A DNA stretch of 33,914 nt from Lentisphaerota bacterium. Its GTDB lineage: Bacteria > Verrucomicrobiota > Lentisphaeria > Victivallales > UBA1829. Numbering within the stretch: the first letter of the stretch is position 1; the number at the start of each line of letters is the position of its first letter. The position numbers and the translations under genes are program-made. The notes below the pieces were generated by a model. That model was not told the origin of the DNA, made no database searches, and was given only the letters and a program-made list of their open reading frames with translations. This document shows, piece by piece, positions 29,851 through 33,914 of this stretch. The stretch spans positions 1-33,914 of the forward strand of contig SUWI01000025.1 of the NCBI GenBank assembly GCA_015061565.1, read 5' to 3'.

Positions 29851-31224
29851 TCAGCGGATGACTTTGATTCCGTTGATCTTCGCGTAATTTTCTATCAGTT
29901 CCACATTGTCGCCGTAAGTGACGATGTAATGCTGACCCATCACGTTTTTCAGGAAACCTTCCGATTCGCCGCTTTCGAAGAATACTTCGATGCTCGGCAG
30001 CTGCGGAGCAGGCGGCGCCCAGCCCGCTTCTTCCCAGGTCTCCGGCGTTTTGGCTTCGCCGCGCACCGCGTGCAGCACCAGATCTCCGTTCACCTGCGCC
30101 AGACGCACGATCGTGACCGGACCGGTTTTGACCTTGGAAACGTTCAGCAGTCCTTCGCCGAAGGAACCGAACGCGTTGGGCATGACGGTGATGCCGCCGT
30201 CGGTGACCGAGGCAGGCACGTAATCGGGCACGCCCATCAGCGCGCTCTTTTCGGTGAATTCATAGAATTCCATGTAGGCCGGGGAAACGCCGGTCAGATA
30301 CTTCATGATCAGCTCGGTGACTGCGCCGTAGGAATCGTTTTCCGGCACGGACGGGATGTCGAGGTTGTCATGCAGCAGCGTCAGCGCGCCCGCGGGGGCG
30401 AATTTCATCAGTTTCTTGACGCCGTCCACATCGCAGAACGAGAAGGCGTCGTAACCGCGTTCCTGGATCTTTTTCTGGAAGGCGAGAGAAAGGCGGACGG
30501 AATTTTCCACGGTGCCCGGTTTCGGGTCGCGGATGAATTTCCAGTTCTTGCGGATCTGTTCGGCTCCGGCGGCGATTTCTTTCTCGGTGATGCCCTGGAT
30601 CAGTTCCTGGATCTCCATCAGATCGAAATGTTCGATCTCGGCGCCGACCTTGCGCTTGAGCAGATTGCCGTCATACAGGGTGCCGAAGAGGCGCATGTCG
30701 CGGTAGCCGCTCATGCCGATCAGCACATGGTGCATTCTGGCGGTGGCGGAAGCGGCGCGCACGAAAGCGGCGGCTTCGTCATAACGCGGGGCGGCGTCTT
30801 TTTTGTTCACCAGATACTTGAAGTTGTAACCCATTTCCTGCATGGGAGCACGGAGTGCAGTGGTTCCCGCCTGGTCGGCCGTGGTGACGAAATGTCCGTT
30901 CGCGCGCCAGCCGCTCAACCCCCACAGAAGAATCGGTTTATGCTTGAAGGGTTCGATCACCTTGATGACCGCCCAGGTCGGGATCCAGCCTGCAATGCAG
31001 ACAACGAGAGAATCGAAATCGCCTTTGGAGAGTTCTTCCACGGCGCGCTGCGCCTGTTTGCCTTCCGGGTCGTCGCTGACCGGGGCGGTTTCGGTGAGTT
31101 CGATACCGCGTTTCCTGAGTTCGTCGGCGGCGGTTTTGCAGCGGCCGTCGATGAATTCTCGCGGGGTGTTGACTTCGCCGAATCCTACGAATCCGGCCCG
31201 GATCTTCCATTCTTTACGGATCAT
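29851..31224 (-). CDS. L-fucose/L-arabinose isomerase-fold protein
   Basis: The 457-aa protein has the N-terminal domains of the FucI/AraA superfamily (RAGFVGFGEVN, FDSLVVCIAGW, KPILLWGLSGW). The C-terminal part includes AFSFCDVDGVKK, GALTLLHDNLDIPS and TIVRLAQVNGDLVL, of the fucose-isomerase C-terminal type. These enzymes interconvert aldoses and ketoses with Mn2+. The kinase encoded just upstream would phosphorylate the ketose. The ATG overlaps the kinase stop (ATGA). It is cytoplasmic. The exact sugar (fucose, arabinose, rhamnose or another) cannot be fixed. Confidence 0.88.
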   Translation of the reverse strand: MIRKEWKIRAGFVGFGEVNTPREFIDGRCKTAADELRKRGIELTETAPVSDDPEGKQAQRAVEELSKGDFDSLVVCIAGWIPTWAVIKVIEPFKHKPILLWGLSGWRANGHFVTTADQAGTTALRAPMQEMGYNFKYLVNKKDAAPRYDEAAAFVRAASATARMHHVLIGMSGYRDMRLFGTLYDGNLLKRKVGAEIEHFDLMEIQELIQGITEKEIAAGAEQIRKNWKFIRDPKPGTVENSVRLSLAFQKKIQERGYDAFSFCDVDGVKKLMKFAPAGALTLLHDNLDIPSVPENDSYGAVTELIMKYLTGVSPAYMEFYEFTEKSALMGVPDYVPASVTDGGITVMPNAFGSFGEGLLNVSKVKTGPVTIVRLAQVNGDLVLHAVRGEAKTPETWEEAGWAPPAPQLPSIEVFFESGESEGFLKNVMGQHYIVTYGDNVELIENYAKINGIKVIR

Positions 31225-32705
31225 GATTTTCCTCCGAAGGTTGGCATCAGAAGCTGATTGAGTTTCTGATATTGTTCAAACGATTTCTGATAAATTGCGA
31301 TATTTTCTTTCGAGGACGGTTCCACGCGGAACGCGACCTTGACCATATGGGCGGCGGCCGCCGCGCAGTCGGTGAAATCGCCGCAGGCCGCCGCGCCCAG
31401 CATGGCCGCGCCCAGCGAAGTGGCTTCCTGACATTCGGTCACGGTGACCGGCAGGTTCAGCACATCGGCCTTGATCTGGAGCCACAGTTTGCTGCGGGAA
31501 GCGCCGCCGAGCGAGCGGATCTCCGAGATTTCCGCACCCATTGCCCGCAGCGCTTCCACGTTGTCGCGCAGCAGATACGCCACCGATTCCATGATGGCGC
31601 GCGCCCAGTGTCCGCGTTTGTGCGCCAGCGTAATGCCCCAGGCCGTGCCGCGCGCATTCGGATTGCAGTCCGGAGAGACCGCACCCGCACAATGCGGCAG
31701 CAGGATCAGTCCTTCGCTGCCCGCCTTGACCGCCGCGGCCGCAGCATCGAATTCCTTATAGCTCATGCCGCCGGCAAATTCATCGCGGAAATGTTTCAGC
31801 AGCATCCCCGCGGTCGGCGCCCACGGCAGCAGCACATACGAACCCGGAATGAAGCCCAGATAAGTGCTCAGCCGTTTCTGCTCGTCGTAGACCAGCGAGG
31901 GGAAGGCGGCGCAGAGCGCCAGCGTGCAGCCGGTGGTTTCCGAGATCATGCCTTTGCCCGCGCATCCGCTGCCGAGATTGCCGCAGACATGGTCGATCGG
32001 CGCGGCCGCCGCGAGCGTGCCCGGCGCGACCGGAGAATCGTTGGCAATGCATTCGCCGATGACTTCGCCGGAATCTTTCAGCTCCGGCAGCTGGTCTTCG
32101 CTCAATCCGAGCTCTTTCAGCATGGCCGCGTCATATTTCCCGGTCCGGATATCATAATACAGTGCGGACGGCATCAGGCCGCGGCAGGTCGCGTATTTCC
32201 CCGTCAGCTTATGGATGATGTAATCTTCCACCATCAGGTATTTGGCAGTCTTGGCAAAGACTTCCGGTTCGTGCCGTTTCAGCCACAGGATCTTGGCCGC
32301 CGGCCAGCAGGGGAGCATCTCGGTCTGCCCGGACATCCGGAACAGTGCTTCATTGGTGAATTTCTTTTCCAGTTCGGCGGCTTCGTCGTGCGCCCGGTTG
32401 TCCAGCCACACGATGGCCTTGCGCACGGGCTTGCCCGCCGCATCAGTGAAAATCAGGGTTTCCGCCTGACCCGTGACCGCGATCGAATGGATCTGCTCCG
32501 GCCGGATCTTCGCCTCGGCGACTGCTTCAGCGATCGCTTTTTTCGCCGAGATCCAGTATTGTTCGGTTTCCAGTTCCACGATATCGGGCGCAGGGGTTTC
32601 GAGCGTGTATTCCGCCAGTCCGCTGCCCGCCATGATGCCGTCCGGGGAGAAGACCGCAGCCTTCACTCCGGTGGTGCCCATATCCAGTCCGAGGTAGTAT
32701 TTCAT
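31221..32705 (-). CDS. FGGY family carbohydrate kinase
   Basis: I start at the ATG at 32705 (MKYYLGLDMGTTGVKAAVFS), because AAGGGAAAG precedes it and it overlaps the upstream stop by ATGA; the track extends the frame falsely into the GH28 gene. The 494-aa product has both FGGY ATPase lobes: the N-terminal phosphate-binding DMGTTGVKAAVF, VTGQAETLIF and KAIVWLDNRA, and the C-terminal LGGASRSKLWLQIKADVL with ECQEATSLGAAMLGA. It phosphorylates a sugar or ketose, probably the product of the adjacent isomerase. The closest type (xylulose, fuculose or rhamnulose kinase) is not resolved. Confidence 0.93.
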   Translation of the reverse strand: MKYYLGLDMGTTGVKAAVFSPDGIMAGSGLAEYTLETPAPDIVELETEQYWISAKKAIAEAVAEAKIRPEQIHSIAVTGQAETLIFTDAAGKPVRKAIVWLDNRAHDEAAELEKKFTNEALFRMSGQTEMLPCWPAAKILWLKRHEPEVFAKTAKYLMVEDYIIHKLTGKYATCRGLMPSALYYDIRTGKYDAAMLKELGLSEDQLPELKDSGEVIGECIANDSPVAPGTLAAAAPIDHVCGNLGSGCAGKGMISETTGCTLALCAAFPSLVYDEQKRLSTYLGFIPGSYVLLPWAPTAGMLLKHFRDEFAGGMSYKEFDAAAAAVKAGSEGLILLPHCAGAVSPDCNPNARGTAWGITLAHKRGHWARAIMESVAYLLRDNVEALRAMGAEISEIRSLGGASRSKLWLQIKADVLNLPVTVTECQEATSLGAAMLGAAACGDFTDCAAAAAHMVKVAFRVEPSSKENIAIYQKSFEQYQKLNQLLMPTFGGKS

Positions 32706-33844
32706 TTTTCTTTCCCTTCTGAAAAAAGTTCGATCTGATTCAGGTCCAGTTGCCGGACATATTCGCTCCGGACCGCCTGGCTGCCCGGCGTTTCCAGCGT
32801 GATCTCGCTGAACCGGATTTTTTCGATCATCGTTTCCGGATTGCCCTGCAGCAGGATCGGCTGTTTCGACTTGATCCGGAAATTGGAAAAGGTCATATTT
32901 CCGATGTATTTCAGCTTGACGCCGTTCTCCGCATAGATCCGGACCGGAAAGCGGTCCGTCTCGATGACGAAATTGGTGAAGACGAGTTCGCGCAGATCCA
33001 TGAATCCGGTATCGTTCCACTTTTTGCTGAGATAGCGGACCGGATTGTCGATGTTGATGCCGTTGCCGCGTCCCTTGAACGTAATGTTGCTGAAGGTGCA
33101 GCGGCGGATGGTGTCGTCGCTGGGACAGCCGATCCGGATCCCCTGGCACCAGCTGTCCAGCACGCAGTTGGTGATCGTGACATCCTCGCAGACCGCATGG
33201 TCATCGGGGAATTTGCGAACCGCACGGACAATGAGGCAGTCGTCGCCCGTCCGGAAGAAACTGTCGCTGACAGAGACCCGCTTGCAGCTGATGATGTCCA
33301 AACCGTCGTTGTTGATCATCTGCTGGCAGCCGGTGACCCGGATGCGGTGCACATGCACGTCTTCACAGTTCAGCAGATAGAAGGTCCAGCCGGGGGAATC
33401 CGTAAAGGAGACATCCTCGAGCTTGACATTGCGGCAGTCGAAGAACTGGACCATGCGTGGCCGGGGATGCGGCGGCTTGGCGAAAACCGTTCCCGCGGGG
33501 ACGTTCGTGTCATAGAACTTCGGACCCTGTCCGTCGATCTCGCCCTGTCCGGTGACCGCGATATTTTCGGCATGGAGGGCGGCCAGCAGGACTTTGCGGC
33601 TGCCTTCCGGCGCAATATTGACCAGTTGCGGATCGCTGATGTCGTCATACTTGTCCGGCGTGTCGAAGCCCTGGATCTTCGATCCGGCGGGGATATGCAG
33701 TTCCACATTACTTTTCAGATAAATCGTGCCGGAGGGATAAATTCCGGGTTCCAGAACGACCCTGCCGCCGCCGGCCGCGTATGCCTCGTCGATCGCCGCC
33801 TGAATGGCCGTTCCGGTTTTCGCTGTCGGGATAAAGTTGCCCAT
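32702..33844 (-). CDS. GH28-like parallel beta-helix protein
   Basis: The 380-aa protein has the pectate-lyase/GH28 beta-helix pattern, starting with GTAIQAAIDEAYAAGGGRVVLEPGIY and LKSNVELHIPAGS. Two of the GH28 catalytic segments are recognisable: NNDGLDI (NxD) and FRTGDDCLIV (DD). The third, normally G-H-G, reads WCQGIRIG, so the expected His is replaced. The RIK segment may correspond to RIYA. There is no signal peptide, so this would be a cytoplasmic enzyme acting on imported galacturonide-type or other oligosaccharides. It overlaps the kinase gene by ATGA and begins 19 bases after the preceding stop, with CGGAGAA as a fair ribosome site. Confidence 0.85.
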   Translation of the reverse strand: MGNFIPTAKTGTAIQAAIDEAYAAGGGRVVLEPGIYPSGTIYLKSNVELHIPAGSKIQGFDTPDKYDDISDPQLVNIAPEGSRKVLLAALHAENIAVTGQGEIDGQGPKFYDTNVPAGTVFAKPPHPRPRMVQFFDCRNVKLEDVSFTDSPGWTFYLLNCEDVHVHRIRVTGCQQMINNDGLDIISCKRVSVSDSFFRTGDDCLIVRAVRKFPDDHAVCEDVTITNCVLDSWCQGIRIGCPSDDTIRRCTFSNITFKGRGNGINIDNPVRYLSKKWNDTGFMDLRELVFTNFVIETDRFPVRIYAENGVKLKYIGNMTFSNFRIKSKQPILLQGNPETMIEKIRFSEITLETPGSQAVRSEYVRQLDLNQIELFSEGKEK

Positions 33845-33863
33845 GATCGTTCTCCGAGTTCAG

Positions 33864-33914
33864 TCAAACAGCTTGTTGATCTCGGTCACGGTGATGTCCG
33901 CGAGCATGTAGCCG
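33864..33914 (-). CDS. 3' end of an unidentified gene
   Basis: Only the last 16 codons are inside the window (GYMLADITVTEINKLFD, then TGA at 33864-33866). The frame is set by the short 19-base gap to the next gene, as expected in this operon. Too little is visible to name it. Confidence 0.55.
   Translation of the reverse strand, partial: RLHARGHHRDRDQQAV

Noticed and set aside
32706-33149. N-terminal extension of the FGGY kinase ORF
   Set aside because: This part lies inside the GH28-like gene in another frame; the ATG at 32705 has a ribosome site and starts with the FGGY signature.

Overview
The window looks like a chromosomal segment of a fermentative, glycan-degrading bacterium of the Lentisphaerota/Verrucomicrobiota side of the PVC group, most likely a Victivallales-type organism. 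This is an inference from four pseudopilins of the H-X9-DG type, a DUF4838 protein, DUF4091/GH20/GH28 sugar genes with AraC regulators, moderately high GC, and almost exclusively one-strand operons. No rRNA, tRNA, transposase, phage gene or CRISPR array was seen. All genes but one lie on the minus strand, so the order below is given in transcription order (high to low coordinate).

Region 1 (33914-29851): a tightly coupled sugar operon. It has the tail of an unidentified gene, a GH28-like beta-helix protein, an FGGY sugar kinase and a fucose/arabinose-isomerase-fold protein. Junctions overlap by ATGA, and a strong intrinsic terminator closes the operon. Region 2 (29703-27088): two CNNM/CBS membrane proteins and an orphan Nif11-domain small protein.

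Region 3 (27039-11816) is the unusual part. It opens with a lipoprotein of probable beta-propeller type, then a 73-aa conserved small protein with its own promoter, a pseudopilin, a small membrane-anchored protein and a five-ORF operon. That operon resembles the Bacteroidota hmuTUVS heme locus: a polytopic membrane protein, a MotA/TolQ/ExbB channel, a DUF2149 protein, and a CobN/HmuS-like chelatase split in two by a reading-frame change. Directly after the chelatase, a second copy of the start of the region appears: a 5'-truncated copy of the lipoprotein gene, the same promoter, the same small protein (70 aa) and the same leader. This copy leads into a lipoprotein with ten GGCxHG repeats. Two paralogous cassettes follow, each made of a pseudopilin, an anchored small protein and an FMN_bind-type secreted protein. 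In one cassette the FMN-attachment half has been replaced by another domain. I read the region as a tandemly duplicated envelope locus that may handle a tetrapyrrole or metal together with extracytoplasmic flavin. That is a hypothesis.

Region 4 (11791-1): a divergent AraC regulator (the only plus-strand gene) faces a long operon for N-acetylhexosamine-type glycans. It contains a NagB-like protein with a changed active-site position, an amidohydrolase, a secreted DUF4838 protein, a TIM-barrel sugar isomerase/epimerase, GH20 and DUF4091/GH123-like enzymes without signal peptides, a second AraC regulator, a Gfo/Idh/MocA oxidoreductase, and a pseudopilin that runs off the window edge.
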